Below, in pieces: positions 1-9,367 of a stretch of DNA of 64,000 nucleotides (position 1 is its first letter; each line of letters starts with the position of its first letter). A model generated the notes under the pieces. The model was not told the DNA's origin and ran no database searches. It saw only the letters and a list, made by a program, of their open reading frames with translations. This DNA is from Actinotignum schaalii_C (GTDB lineage Bacteria > Actinomycetota > Actinomycetes > Actinomycetales > Actinomycetaceae), in NCBI RefSeq assembly GCF_034119425.1, contig NZ_JAWUEL010000010.1, forward strand, positions 1-64,000, in the 5' to 3' direction. A program made the position numbers and the translations under genes.

Positions 1-1516
1 TCACGCTGACGATTCTCAGTCCGCTTCGACGCCTTCGCGGTATCGAGAACCCACTGACGTTTACCCGAATCCCACTTGTATGGGGTCGTGGTCACAGTCC
101 GGGTTTGCGTGACTTTCCGGGTATTACAGTCCTTGGCACCATCAACCCAACTACTTGTCTCTATGTTCGGCTCGGGTTGCTGACCTGGAATTCCTTTAAC
201 AACTACGACGGAAGGAGTGAACCTGAAACCATACTCCGAAGCCTTCTCTGGAATTAGGCCGAGGGTGCCCTGCGTAATCGGGTATTCCCCGGGAGGGTCT
301 CCAGGCTTATAGGTGGTGGAAAGCTCCCCTTGAAGATTAGAACGCTCAGAACCCGGATTTGTACGATATGTGAGAGGCGGTAGCGGATCACCCACATTGA
401 GGAAAATAGGATTAGCACTAGCCGCAATAAATGGGTCAGGACTAATAATATAAGTAATAGGTTTAAAACCGGAAGGTGCGACGCATTGCCAAATAAATAC
501 GTCGGCCCCGGTGCCTATTACGTTCCTACAGAAGCTTTCATCGTCTACCTCCGCGAGAACTGCCACACCATCAATTTCTTCGTATACATTGAATCTCGTT
601 TCTTCGTCGAAAATAAAAAAATCACCCTTACTGTTAAACTCCGCAATTATCCGATCTTTAGCAGTTTCCGAGAAGCGTACTGTGGTCTTCCCTTTAGTAT
701 TAAAGGCGTACCGTATCCCCTCGTAGTTTCGGTAGAAGCGCTTCAGTGGCCATTTTGCTATATCGAGATATGAAGCCGAAACCGCACCACGAAACATCTC
801 CCTCATACTCCGAATGTTCGGTAGCTCCCATTTACTAACGTCGGGGTCGGCAGAAACAGCATCTCTAAACATCGATTCAGCATTTACTACATTTTTCGTA
901 TCCCAATTATTAACGTCGGGATTAGCCACCGCTGCCTTCTTAAACATTGACGATAAATCGCTTACGCTTCCAGTTTTCCAGTTACTAACATCTGGATTGG
1001 CCTTTTGCGTGTATGCGAACATACCTCGCATCCTGATGACGTTCTCCGTATTCCAGTTACTAACATCCGGATTTGCGATAGCTGCTTCCGAAAACATTCG
1101 ACTCATATCGGTCACAGCGCTGGTATTTATACCGGAAGTCGGAAAATCTATCTCCGCAGAGACACATTTAGAGAAAAACGAGCTAGAGTTTGCCGGAAAA
1201 CTAATTTCCTTATTACGATCCGGCGTGAAAACTATTCTTTTGGGCTCCGTTTCGCCACTCGTGTTACAGTGCCGTTCTTTCAGATCCATCCACTGTTTAC
1301 GGTCGAGTTCACCATGGCCGGCGACGGTGAGTGTTTTTGTGGTGGAATCCCATGTGGCGGTGAGGTTGGGGCCGACGGGGTACCTGCTGCGCTCTGTTGC
1401 GCGTATTTCTCCCCCATCTGGAGTATCGGGTGACGCGAGGCTAGGAGCGGCTACCCCCCCCCCGCTAAAACAGCAAGCGCGGCAATAACAGCAGCCGCTC
1501 GTTTGATCAGCTTCAC
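1..1516 (-). CDS. BspA-like DUF285-repeat surface protein, phase-variable and out of frame here, 3' end outside window
   Basis: A GTG start at 1516, six bases after a GAGGGG ribosome-binding site, opens a lysine/arginine then hydrophobic signal sequence (KLIKRAAAVIAALAVLA). It runs into ten G bases and stops at a TAG (1453-1451) after 21 codons. If one G is added the frame continues through AAPSLASPDTPDGG, completing a signal peptide with likely cleavage after SLA, and stays open to base 1 (about 505 residues). Residues about 135-250 hold four to five repeats of about 26 residues with the pattern MF..A..ANPDVSNW.T, typical of the BspA/DUF285 leucine-rich-like surface proteins. A later segment contains TQTRTVTTTPYKWD. 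The C-terminal anchor lies beyond the window. A shadow open frame on the other strand is not coding. The gene is best read as a contingency gene in the OFF state; a homopolymer sequencing error is the alternative. Confidence 0.8.
1454..1463 (-). repeat. Poly-G(10) homopolymer tract, candidate phase-variation switch
   Basis: Ten consecutive C on the plus strand (G on the coding strand) sit exactly after the hydrophobic core of the signal peptide of the BspA-like gene. Eleven or eight G restore the downstream frame; ten give an immediate TAG, and nine give a stop four codons on. Slipped-strand mispairing at such tracts is the known basis of phase variation in surface genes. No other homopolymer this long was noticed in the window. 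Confidence 0.75.
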
Positions 1517-2137
1517 TACTAACCCCTCACCAATTGATACCGTTACAGGCAGATCTCCCACACCCGTCGCGAAACCATTTTCACGTTCAATAAGGAATAG
1601 GAATGAATACGACCGCATAGTCGCTTTCTTGATTTACCTTAGCTAATTTCTACAGCTTTCACCACGTGTCACATTCAGGATAATTCCAGCACCAACCATG
1701 TAGTAGTCAGACTTTTCAGCTTATTTACGCGGTAATAGATAGCTACTTGTGACTAAAGTCTCGAGTGAAACGTCTTTTGTAACCAAAATTCAACCGAGCT
1801 GAAACGAGCCCACTATAGCTCGATTACCCGCCGAATACGCCGTCGATTTATACATAATAATTAGTTTTCTATACATTCCGACAGTAACTATTTCTATCTA
1901 TTATTTTTACTGTCGCGAAAATTAGAAACGCGCATAACTCCGTAAAAATGGTATTTTTTACTTTTCTACACTTAGGTTGCAAGACTGCAAGTAGCTCCGT
2001 GAAGGTATATCCAGGATTCAACAGCACCGCTACCGCGAGCGCCGGGGGGCGAGCCACCGTCAGCCACCGTGCGATTCCCGCTTCCCGTACGATTCCGCTC
2101 GCGCGGGATCCGCTAGTGCTGGCGGCACGGCGGCAGG
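1517..2137. other. AT-rich intergenic region upstream of the BspA-like gene
   Basis: This 620-bp stretch is clearly richer in A/T than its surroundings and has no convincing gene; a 62-codon minus-strand frame at 1869-2057 has no ribosome-binding site or recognisable motif. It must hold the promoter of the BspA-like gene. The base composition suggests an acquired segment or an extended regulatory region. Confidence 0.5.
1879..1915. promoter_or_regulatory. Perfect 9-bp inverted repeat in the AT-rich upstream region
   Basis: CGACAGTAA (1879-1887) is the exact reverse complement of TTACTGTCG (1907-1915), separated by 19 bases. About 30 bases further on, GTAAAAA and TTTTTAC form a second, weaker inverted repeat. 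They lie about 360-400 bp upstream of the BspA-like start, so a regulator-binding site is possible but distant. No regulator family can be assigned. Confidence 0.35.
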
Positions 2138-3448
2138 CTACCGCCCGGCTTCGCTGTGGCCTTCCATCCGGGCCATAGCGATATCCTCCGATTCGGTCAC
2201 CTGGTCTACCCGCACCCGGTCAATGCGCCGCCCGTCCAGAGATTGCACAGTGAGCTCCACCGCGCCCAGGCGGGTGGAATCGCCCACCTTGGGCATGCGC
2301 CCCAGCTGGGCGATGATGTAACCGGCCAGGGTATCGAAAGGCCCTTCGGGTAGCTCCACCCCGAGCATTTTGAGCACTTCGGGGCGGGTGGATAGCCCGT
2401 CCATATCCCGCACTCCCCCGTGCACCTGCACCTTGGGAACCTCGCGGTCGTATTCGTCGCGGATTTCGCCCACGAATTCTTCCATCACGTCCTCAATGGT
2501 GACGATGCCGTCCGTACCGCCGTATTCATCCACCACGATGGCAAGGTGAGCATGGGCTTTCCGCAGATCCGAGAGTGCTTCCAGCACATCTTTACCCGTC
2601 GGGAAGAAGGTCACCGGGCGCACCAAATCGCTCACCCTTTGAGCCGTGGGAGCGGGAGCGAGCATATCGCGGATGTGAAGGAAGCCGATTACGTCGTCGT
2701 CGTTCCCACCCCGGCGCACCGGATAACGCGAGTGCTCCAGGGCCGTAACGAGGGGGCGCGCGTCATCGAGGGAAAGTTCCGCGTCGAGGAATTCCACTTC
2801 GGTACGCGGCGTCATGACCTCCTGAACGGTGCGGTCCGAAACGGATAGCATCGAGACGACCATATCGCGTTCCTCGGTCCCGATTGTTTCTTGGCTGGCT
2901 ACAAAGGCACGCAATTCCGCCACGCCCATTTCTTCGCGCTGCTCTTTCGGGTCGCGGCGCAGCAGCCGCAGCACCCCGTTGACGCTCGCGCCCAGGAACC
3001 AGATGACCGGGCGCAGCACCGCGGTAATAAAAGCGAGAGGCCGGGCAGCCACCGTGGAGATCGTTTCCGCCGATTGCAGGGCGATGCGCTTGGGCACCAA
3101 CTCCCCGAACACAATGGAAATATAGGAAATCACGAGCGTGGTGAGTACAAAAGCCAGAGTGGTGGCCCCGTTTTCCGACATCCCCCAGGCGCGGAACGTA
3201 GGGGCGATCTCCGGGGCGATGGAGGCCGCACCGAAGGAGGCGGAGAAGAACCCGGCCAGGGTTACGCCCACTTGAACGGCGGAAAGGAACCGGTTGGAAT
3301 CCGCGGTCAGGCGCTGGATAGTTTTCCCGGAGGGGGAATTTTCCGCCATTTCATCGATTTGTGTTTGCCGCAGGGAGACCAGCGCGATTTCCGAAGCGGC
3401 AAAAAACGCGCCGATCAGCGTGAAAACAATAACCCAGATGATGTTCAT
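2138..3448 (-). CDS. CNNM/TlyC-family transmembrane CBS-domain protein
   Basis: A 436-residue integral membrane protein of the hemolysin C / CorC-CNNM family, proposed Mg2+/Co2+ transport proteins. The N-terminal DUF21 (CNNM) region spans about residues 1-190 with an opening helix NIIWVIVFTLIGAFF and further hydrophobic segments (LAFVLTTLVISYISIVF; PLAFITAVLRPVIWFLG). A tandem CBS pair follows (about 205-330, with VMTPRTEV and IVVDEYGGTDGIVTIEDV), then a CorC_HlyC C-terminal domain (about 345-425). The ATG at 3448 with GGAGTGAG upstream is chosen; a longer in-frame start at 3586 would add 46 residues of arginine-rich sequence that does not look coding. No partner gene overlaps it. Confidence 0.88.
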   Translation of the reverse strand: MNIIWVIVFTLIGAFFAASEIALVSLRQTQIDEMAENSPSGKTIQRLTADSNRFLSAVQVGVTLAGFFSASFGAASIAPEIAPTFRAWGMSENGATTLAFVLTTLVISYISIVFGELVPKRIALQSAETISTVAARPLAFITAVLRPVIWFLGASVNGVLRLLRRDPKEQREEMGVAELRAFVASQETIGTEERDMVVSMLSVSDRTVQEVMTPRTEVEFLDAELSLDDARPLVTALEHSRYPVRRGGNDDDVIGFLHIRDMLAPAPTAQRVSDLVRPVTFFPTGKDVLEALSDLRKAHAHLAIVVDEYGGTDGIVTIEDVMEEFVGEIRDEYDREVPKVQVHGGVRDMDGLSTRPEVLKMLGVELPEGPFDTLAGYIIAQLGRMPKVGDSTRLGAVELTVQSLDGRRIDRVRVDQVTESEDIAMARMEGHSEAGR

Positions 3449-4006
3449 AGCTAAGGGACTCACTCCACCAGTATGGACGAGCCCGCGCACACTAGCCCCA
3501 CCGCGTCTCAGAAACAAGCGGCAAGCGAACACGCGGGAGAGGTGGCGCCCTTCCCGCGAGAGCCTCATGAATCTCACATACTTCACTAGTCACACCCAGC
3601 AGCTGGGGAGAGGGCATCTGTTTTCAGAACTGTACTTCTCTTGTCGTACATGCGCAGTACATCCAGGAAAAACATACCCTCCTCGCCGGCGCGGCGGCGG
3701 AGATGGGGTAAGTCGCCGGCGCGGCGCGAGGCCTTGATCGGCGTTTCAGCACGGCGATCCAGCGCAGTCGTCCAGATCTGCGGGTCAGGCGAGGCGGTCC
3801 GGCTAGGCACAGTGTGAGTCCGGGCCATCGCCTCCCGCAGGATGTGCATAAGAGACACAAAATCGCCCTGAAACGGTACTCTCGCGCACACTTTGTTTTC
3901 GGGCACGGTTCATGCAGTTCCGGACCGGATCAAAGCCAAGGACACGCAGTCATGAGATCCACTTTTGGCTATTAGCCCTGTGCACCGGGGCGCTGCGGCG
4001 TCGTTC
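3449..4006. other. Intergenic region with no convincing gene
   Basis: This stretch contains a 106-codon minus-strand frame (3586-3906) without recognisable motifs or a clear ribosome-binding site, so it is not called. A 14-bp direct repeat, TCGCCGGCGCGGCG, occurs at 3683-3696 and 3713-3726. A near copy of the dispersed intergenic element (GCTGCGGCGTCGTTC, 3992-4006) abuts the stop codon of the DUF3017 gene. Confidence 0.45.
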
Positions 4007-4324
4007 TTAAATAACGGGAGGCGTGAGGGCGAAACGCGCCAGGAAAAAGAGTGCTGCGGCGAGGAGAAGGAGGGTGGCGGCGTCCGTGATGCGCGAGCGC
4101 ACCGAGGGGACGTAGCCGGTGGGCAGGGTCAGGCGCGCCACCGCGAGAACCACGAAGCTACCCGCGAGCGCGAGGATGGCCACGTGCGGATCAGCAAGGA
4201 AAGCCAGGGCGATAACGATGCCGATCCAGGCCGCGCAGGCCCAGTAGACCACCGGGTGGGAAAAATGCGCATTCACATCGGCCAGTATATCCCGAGCTCG
4301 TGCGGTTATCCGCGGCCTGCGCAT
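4007..4324 (-). CDS. DUF3017 family membrane protein
   Basis: A 105-residue protein with three predicted membrane segments (VVYWACAAWIGIVIALAFLA, AILALAGSFVVLAVARL, AATLLLLAAALFFLARFAL) and a short basic N-terminus. Length and layout match the actinobacterial DUF3017 family, whose function is unknown and which is often found near folate or purine genes. It starts 32 bases after the esterase stop on the same strand, so the two may be co-transcribed. Confidence 0.65.
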   Translation of the reverse strand: MRRPRITARARDILADVNAHFSHPVVYWACAAWIGIVIALAFLADPHVAILALAGSFVVLAVARLTLPTGYVPSVRSRITDAATLLLLAAALFFLARFALTPPVI

Positions 4325-4356
4325 AAGGCCCGCCCAGCGCGGAACGCCGCCCGACG

Positions 4357-5760
4357 CTACATGGTGAAGAGATGGAAGAAGGCACCAATAAAGCGGATGT
4401 CCTCAACCGTATGTGTTTTCAGATTGACGGTGAGGAGCAGGGCCACGATCCCCCAGGCGACCGTGAGGCTCACCCAGGTCCAGCGCCGTATCCGGTAGCG
4501 CCCCTTGCCGCGCGGCAGGGCGTGCCGGCGGGTCTGCACCGCGTGCCGGGGCACGTAGAGGGGGCGGCGCACCAAGCTGCGCCCGCGCACAACGCTTCCG
4601 GCTGCCAGAAGTGCGAAAATCACATAGGCGCCGGCAACGGTTGTTTTTTGGGTCATCCAACCGCGGGTGGCCACCACGCTTTTCGTTCCGCCCGCCTGAT
4701 CACCATTCCACCAGTCCAGCGCCCCGGGGAGCTGTTTTTTCCACGTATCCCAGGAATGCCCGCCGTTCGGGTCGAGGTGCACGGTGGTTTTCAGGCGCGG
4801 GTTATCGACTTCCTCCACGCCGCGAGCCAGTTCCACCGGGTCGTTATCGGTACGGGTCCCGGTGAAGTACATGGATTGCGGCCAACTCGCCTTTTTCATG
4901 AGATTGCTGACGGTGAATTGTTCGCGCAGGCCGGGGGCTTGGGTCAGGCCAATAACCGGCACGTTGTACCCGGAAAAGGAAATCACCGAGGCGAACGTTT
5001 GCGGATTGTAAAGCCCGAGCACCGGCGCGCACCAACCCCCGTAGGAGGCCCCGGCAATGGCCCAATCGCGCCGATCGGCAGAAACCGAGAAATTCTTGCG
5101 TACCATCTGCACGACGTCGCGGTTCACCCAGGTTCCCACCGCGGGCCGCCCGGATAGATCCACGCAATCGGGTTGTTGGTTATCAACATTGAGGGAGGGA
5201 ACGACGACGATAGTATCCGGCGCGCTCGCCGGCATTGTATGTTCCAAATCCAGCACGCCCGGGATTTTCTCCGTCTGGGAGGGGAATCCCTGGATCATAA
5301 CGATCACCCGGTAGGTACGGTCCGGGGAATAATCCGGGGGTAGGTAGACCCATACGGGCAGTTCGAGGCCGGACTCAGGGCCGCGGAAGACCGTGCTCAC
5401 CACCCCACCTCCGGCGGGGGTGAAATCGGTTTTCCATTCCTTCCCTTCGGGCATGGGGATCTCACCGGATTGCCCAGCGTATGTGGGCAGCTCGCTCGTT
5501 ACTGCGGTCACGGATGCCTTGCCCCCACTTTTCGTGAAAATGGTTTTGACATCGCTCCACGTGCTCGCGTACTGCAAGTTGAGGTTCATCCCCACCCCAA
5601 TAGCGACGACGCCGCATACCGCCGATATCACCATGGCGAACACCGGAATCGCGGTAGCCAGGCGACGGGTGCGCGGGATAGTGCGCACCCCCAGCGCCAG
5701 GAAGGCCAGCGAGCACAGGCCGGCAGCTAGGAGCGCCCCGTGCGTATTGGGTTGAAGCAT
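4357..5760 (-). CDS. Membrane-anchored esterase / alpha-beta hydrolase (antigen 85-like fold)
   Basis: A 467-residue protein with two N-terminal membrane helices (LLAAGLCSLAFLALGV; AIPVFAMVISAVCGVVAIGV), a large extracytoplasmic alpha/beta-hydrolase domain (about residues 130-350) and two C-terminal helices (TVAGAYVIFALLAAGSVV; WVSLTVAWGIVALLLTV). Visible catalytic features are the oxyanion segment VMIQGFPSQ, the nucleophile elbow GASYGGW (Ser) and a late HSWDTW (His). This resembles the putative esterase family (PF00756) that includes esterase D and mycolyltransferases. Substrate is unknown. There is no Shine-Dalgarno; a TAAAAT box lies seven bases before the ATG, so a leaderless transcript is likely. 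Confidence 0.75.
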   Translation of the reverse strand: MLQPNTHGALLAAGLCSLAFLALGVRTIPRTRRLATAIPVFAMVISAVCGVVAIGVGMNLNLQYASTWSDVKTIFTKSGGKASVTAVTSELPTYAGQSGEIPMPEGKEWKTDFTPAGGGVVSTVFRGPESGLELPVWVYLPPDYSPDRTYRVIVMIQGFPSQTEKIPGVLDLEHTMPASAPDTIVVVPSLNVDNQQPDCVDLSGRPAVGTWVNRDVVQMVRKNFSVSADRRDWAIAGASYGGWCAPVLGLYNPQTFASVISFSGYNVPVIGLTQAPGLREQFTVSNLMKKASWPQSMYFTGTRTDNDPVELARGVEEVDNPRLKTTVHLDPNGGHSWDTWKKQLPGALDWWNGDQAGGTKSVVATRGWMTQKTTVAGAYVIFALLAAGSVVRGRSLVRRPLYVPRHAVQTRRHALPRGKGRYRIRRWTWVSLTVAWGIVALLLTVNLKTHTVEDIRFIGAFFHLFTM

Positions 5761-5767
5761 AGGTAAA

Positions 5768-5773
5768 ATTTTA
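5768..5773 (-). promoter_or_regulatory. Candidate -10 box for a leaderless transcript of the esterase gene
   Basis: TAAAAT on the minus strand ends seven bases before the ATG at 5760, the spacing expected when transcription begins at the start codon. No Shine-Dalgarno and no clear -35 box are visible. Confidence 0.4.
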
Positions 5774-5827
5774 GGCCGCTCAGGCGGAACCGCGCGCCAT
5801 TATTTCACTCTATACCCAGCTCTCCTG

Positions 5828-7210
5828 TTATTTTTCCTCACTTTTCCCACTCTCTTCCCAGTCAGCGGCAGCGGGCTGGGAAGTTGCGGCTTCCGAAGCG
5901 GTCGTGGCGGTAGGAGCAGTGGGTGCGGTGGTGACGGCCGGTGCGGCCGGCACGGCCGGTGTGGCCGGCGCCGTGGCTGCCGTGGGCGCGCTCTCCCCTC
6001 CCCGTGCTTCGGCACCGGAGGGCGTTACCGTGACCGCGGAAGTAGGCTCTGTGAAGTGGGCGGCGTCGTCGTGCCCCGTCGCAGTGGTGCCACGCAGGGC
6101 GCGCCGCACCCGGTAACGCTCCCAGCAGGCGCGCACCCACGTCCAGAAGTCACGCGCCCCGTAGCCGAGGGCGAAGGGTAGCAGCACCGTGAGCGCCACG
6201 CAGCCGGTGAGGAGCGGGGCATCTGTGCCCACCTCCAGCATGCGGCCCGGGCCGATCCCGCCGGTGGCGAATTGCCCGGCCAGGGCCACAATGACCAGAA
6301 GTTCCAAGGCGCCCACCGCGGCGCTCACCCACTCGCGCGGGCGCAGCGAGCGGATAACACCCCATGTCAGACCGATGAGGATGGGAATGATGAGAAGCCA
6401 GGCGGGGCGCAGCGCCGGATCGGGCAGCAGGCCGAAAACGGGAAGGCCGGGGATGGGAGCAAAACTACCTCCCAGGGCCGAAAAGACGGCTCCGCTGCCC
6501 ACCGTGAAACCAGCACCGGTCACGTAGGCCAGTGCCCATACCGCCAGTGCGGGGGCGAAAAGCAGCTGGGTGAGAGTGAAGAGAATGGTGCCGGTGAGAT
6601 CGGTCAGGTAGGCGGCGTGCAAGGCCCGGACCTGCCCGAAACCAAGCGCCAGCGCGATAAGAACCAGGAGGAGGCTTACCGCGCCCAGGGTAGCGGCCAG
6701 CGGCGCAATGAGGCGCCAGCCGCGTTCGAGGATAGCTACGCCGGGCCAGGCCGGCCGCTCCAGCCAGGCGCATTGGCTAGCGAGGAAACCGAGTACCGCG
6801 CCTCCCACGAGGGCGTGAAGCAGGGAGGATTGCGGGAGGGAGAAGAGGCAGATCACCGCGGCGCTTCCCGCCCCGCTCAACGTTGCGATAGCAACGTCCC
6901 ACCAGTCTTCCACCACGATGGCACGCAAGAAACGCACCGTGAGCCAAGCGATGAGCGCAGTGAGGAGCAGCGGCATGAGGCCGATATGCCCACCCGCGGT
7001 TACCAGCGGTGAGCCGAGCGCGAGCAGCCACAGGGAGCCGCCCAGGCGCGCAGCGCCCTGCCAGGTCACATCTCCGAGCAGCGGGGAGGCCGCGGTGAGG
7101 GTGTAGCCGAGCAGGCAGATGAGCACCACCGTGATCCAGGTGAGAACCACGGGCTGGATAACAGCCAGAGCGAGCGCCACGCGGCGCGAATACGTTAACA
7201 TCCCTTCCAT
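5828..7210 (-). CDS. DUF6350 family multi-pass membrane protein
   Basis: About 460 residues with roughly ten hydrophobic membrane segments (for example ALALAVIQPVVLTWITVVLI and LLLVLIALALGFGQV) and the motif PLVTAGGHIGLMPLLLTAL. It matches the actinobacterial DUF6350 family, annotated in some genomes as a cell-division-associated membrane protein; the role here is unproven. The C-terminal tail (last about 80 residues) is soluble and very rich in Ala, Pro and Thr. The start is uncertain: ATG at 7210 or 7201 opens the hydrophobic region, whereas a further upstream ATG at 7294 would add low-quality sequence. Confidence 0.7.
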   Translation of the reverse strand: MEGMLTYSRRVALALAVIQPVVLTWITVVLICLLGYTLTAASPLLGDVTWQGAARLGGSLWLLALGSPLVTAGGHIGLMPLLLTALIAWLTVRFLRAIVVEDWWDVAIATLSGAGSAAVICLFSLPQSSLLHALVGGAVLGFLASQCAWLERPAWPGVAILERGWRLIAPLAATLGAVSLLLVLIALALGFGQVRALHAAYLTDLTGTILFTLTQLLFAPALAVWALAYVTGAGFTVGSGAVFSALGGSFAPIPGLPVFGLLPDPALRPAWLLIIPILIGLTWGVIRSLRPREWVSAAVGALELLVIVALAGQFATGGIGPGRMLEVGTDAPLLTGCVALTVLLPFALGYGARDFWTWVRACWERYRVRRALRGTTATGHDDAAHFTEPTSAVTVTPSGAEARGGESAPTAATAPATPAVPAAPAVTTAPTAPTATTASEAATSQPAAADWEESGKSEEK

Positions 7211-7342
7211 GGTGACGCGCGGAGCGGGCCGGGCCGCGGAAGAGAGCCCGGCGTGTTGCTCACCGCACTGTCCTCTCGCGGCCGCTGCGCGCACCCGGAC
7301 CTTCGCTCCGCCACGCGCACCGGCGTTCTCACTCCACGCTGC

Positions 7343-8140
7343 CTAGCCCAGCGCTCCCTTGAGTTCACTCACCCGGCTGGCAATATCCGCAGCAATCTCC
7401 TCCGCGCTGTTTCCGGCGGTGGCCAGTTCGTGAATACGGGAAACCAAGGCCGAGCCCACAATCACGCCGTCGGAGAGGGCGCCCATACGCGCGGCTTGCT
7501 CCGGGGAAGAAATCCCAAACCCGATTGCGCACGGGGTATCGGTGACCGAACGAATCTTCTCCACGATGGCACCCACATCGGTGGTGATATTCGAGCGCAT
7601 GCCCGTCACCCCCATGGAGGAAACCACATAGAGGAACCCGCGCGCCGCTCGCGCAATCGCTGCAATCCGATCCTCGGAAGTGGGCGCGATTAGCGAAATA
7701 AGATCCACGTTGTGGGGCGCGAGTGGTGCTTCGAATTCGTCCTTTTCTTCAAAAGGCACATCGGGGAGAATCACGCCGGAAACCCCCACCTCCGCGCAGC
7801 GACGCGCGAAACGCTCCGGGCCGTAGGAGAAGACCACATTGGCGTAGGTCATAATGACGAAAGGGCACTCCAGATCCGGGCGCACCTGGCCGATCATCTC
7901 AAAAATTTTGTCCGTTGTAGCTCCCCCGCGCAGCGCACGCTCCGAGGATGCCTGGATGACGGGGCCCTCGGCGGTCGGGTCGGAGAAAGGCACGCCGAAT
8001 TCAATGAGATCCGCACCGGCCCGGCCGGCTGCTCGAATGATCTGCGCCGTCGTACCTAAATCCGGATCCCCGCAGGTAAAGAACGGAATAAAAGCTTTGC
8101 CACGGGAAAAAGCCCGGGCGATGGGTACCTGTTTAGTCAT
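7343..8140 (-). CDS. trpA: Tryptophan synthase alpha subunit
   Basis: A 265-residue TIM-barrel protein that splits indole-3-glycerol phosphate to indole and glyceraldehyde-3-phosphate. Family motifs are visible: FIPFFTCGDPD near the N-terminus, DLIEFGVPFSDPTAEGP with the catalytic Asp, GVILPDVPFEE, and FGISSPEQAARM with GVIVGSALV at the phosphate-binding end. The ATG at 8140 overlaps the trpB stop by eight bases (ATGACTAA), implying translational coupling; a longer start inside trpB is rejected. It is the last gene of trpDCBA. Confidence 0.95.
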   Translation of the reverse strand: MTKQVPIARAFSRGKAFIPFFTCGDPDLGTTAQIIRAAGRAGADLIEFGVPFSDPTAEGPVIQASSERALRGGATTDKIFEMIGQVRPDLECPFVIMTYANVVFSYGPERFARRCAEVGVSGVILPDVPFEEKDEFEAPLAPHNVDLISLIAPTSEDRIAAIARAARGFLYVVSSMGVTGMRSNITTDVGAIVEKIRSVTDTPCAIGFGISSPEQAARMGALSDGVIVGSALVSRIHELATAGNSAEEIAADIASRVSELKGALG

Positions 8141-9365
8141 GGATATCTTCTCCCCGGTAGCGCGCGATGGCCGCGACGTCCTTATCCCCGCGGCCCGAGA
8201 GCGTGACAATGATAATTTTGCCCGGCATCTCCGGGGCGATTTTCATGGCGTGCGCAAGAGCGTGCGCCGATTCAATCGCGGGAATAATCCCCTCGGTACG
8301 CGAAAGATACTCGAAAGCGCGCACTGCCTCCGCATCGGTGACCGGAACGTATTCCGCGCGCCCGATATCGTGCCAGTAGGCGTGCTCGGGGCCGATCCCC
8401 GGGTAATCCAAGCCAGCAGAGATGGAATACACCGGGGCGATCTGCCCGAATTCATCCTGGCAGAAATACGATTTCATGCCGTGGAAAATACCTTCGGTGC
8501 CGGTGGCGATGGTGGCGGCGGTATCCGGGGTATCCACGCCCCGCCCGGCCGCCTCCGCGCCGATGAGACGCACGCCCGCATCATTCACGAAGTTATAGAA
8601 AGAACCGGCCGCGTTCGAGCCCCCGCCCACGCAGGCGATGACCGCATCGGGCAGGCGCCCCTCGGCCTGGAGAATCTGGGCGCGTGCCTCGCGGGAAATC
8701 ACCGCCTGGAAGTCACGCACGATCGTGGGGAAAGGATGCGGACCCATAACTGAGCCGAGGCAGTAGTGGGTGTCACTCACTCGGCCCGTCCATTCGCGGA
8801 AAGCCTCGCTAGCGGCATCCTTGAGAGTGCCGGTCCCCGATTTGACGGCCACCACGTCCGCACCCAGCAGCCGCATCCGATAAACGTTAAGGGCCTGACG
8901 GCGGGTATCTTCCTCACCCATGAACACCACGCACTCCATGTTGAAGAGCGCCGCGGCCGTGGCGGTGGCGACCCCGTGCTGACCGGCCCCGGTTTCCGCG
9001 ATGAGGCGGGTTTTGCCCATTTTCTTCGCGAGCAGCGCCTGTCCGAGCACATTATTGATTTTGTGGGCGCCGGTGTGGTTGAGATCCTCACGTTTGAGGT
9101 AGATCTTCGCTCCCCCGAGGTCGCGCGTCATCCGCTCCGCGTAGTAGAGGAGGGAGGGCCGCCCCGCGTAATTATTGAAGAGCTCGGTGAGTTCGGCATT
9201 AAATTCCGGGTCATCACGGTAGTGCCGGTAAGCGGCGTCCAGTTCTTCGATAGCCGGCATAAGAGTTTCGGGGATGAACTGCCCGCCGTGGATCCCGAAA
9301 CGACCCGGGCGCTCAGGGGTGCCGGTTTCCGGCGCGGAACTTCCCATCGTGTGTTCTGCGGTCAT
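8133..9365 (-). CDS. trpB: Tryptophan synthase beta subunit
   Basis: A 410-residue PLP enzyme that joins indole and serine to tryptophan. It contains the PLP-lysine motif LNHTGAHKINN, the glutamate segment ETGAGQHGVATA, the phosphate loop GGGSNAAG and the late SGRGDKD. The ATG at 9365 starts two bases after the trpC stop and has an AGAAAGAG ribosome-binding site. A longer start within trpC is rejected. It pairs with TrpA to form the alpha2-beta2 complex. Confidence 0.96.
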   Translation of the reverse strand: MTAEHTMGSSAPETGTPERPGRFGIHGGQFIPETLMPAIEELDAAYRHYRDDPEFNAELTELFNNYAGRPSLLYYAERMTRDLGGAKIYLKREDLNHTGAHKINNVLGQALLAKKMGKTRLIAETGAGQHGVATATAAALFNMECVVFMGEEDTRRQALNVYRMRLLGADVVAVKSGTGTLKDAASEAFREWTGRVSDTHYCLGSVMGPHPFPTIVRDFQAVISREARAQILQAEGRLPDAVIACVGGGSNAAGSFYNFVNDAGVRLIGAEAAGRGVDTPDTAATIATGTEGIFHGMKSYFCQDEFGQIAPVYSISAGLDYPGIGPEHAYWHDIGRAEYVPVTDAEAVRAFEYLSRTEGIIPAIESAHALAHAMKIAPEMPGKIIIVTLSGRGDKDVAAIARYRGEDIHD

Positions 9366-9367
9366 GA

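Noticed and set aside
814..1488. A plus-strand frame with repeats across the BspA-like gene
   Set aside because: The repeats are the reverse complement of the DUF285 repeats; the minus strand gives the known family once the G tract is corrected.
1869..2057. A 62-codon minus-strand frame in the AT-rich region
   Set aside because: No supporting signals and no recognisable sequence.
3586..3906. A 106-codon minus-strand frame
   Set aside because: No ribosome-binding site, no family, and low-quality composition; it is kept only as an intergenic note.
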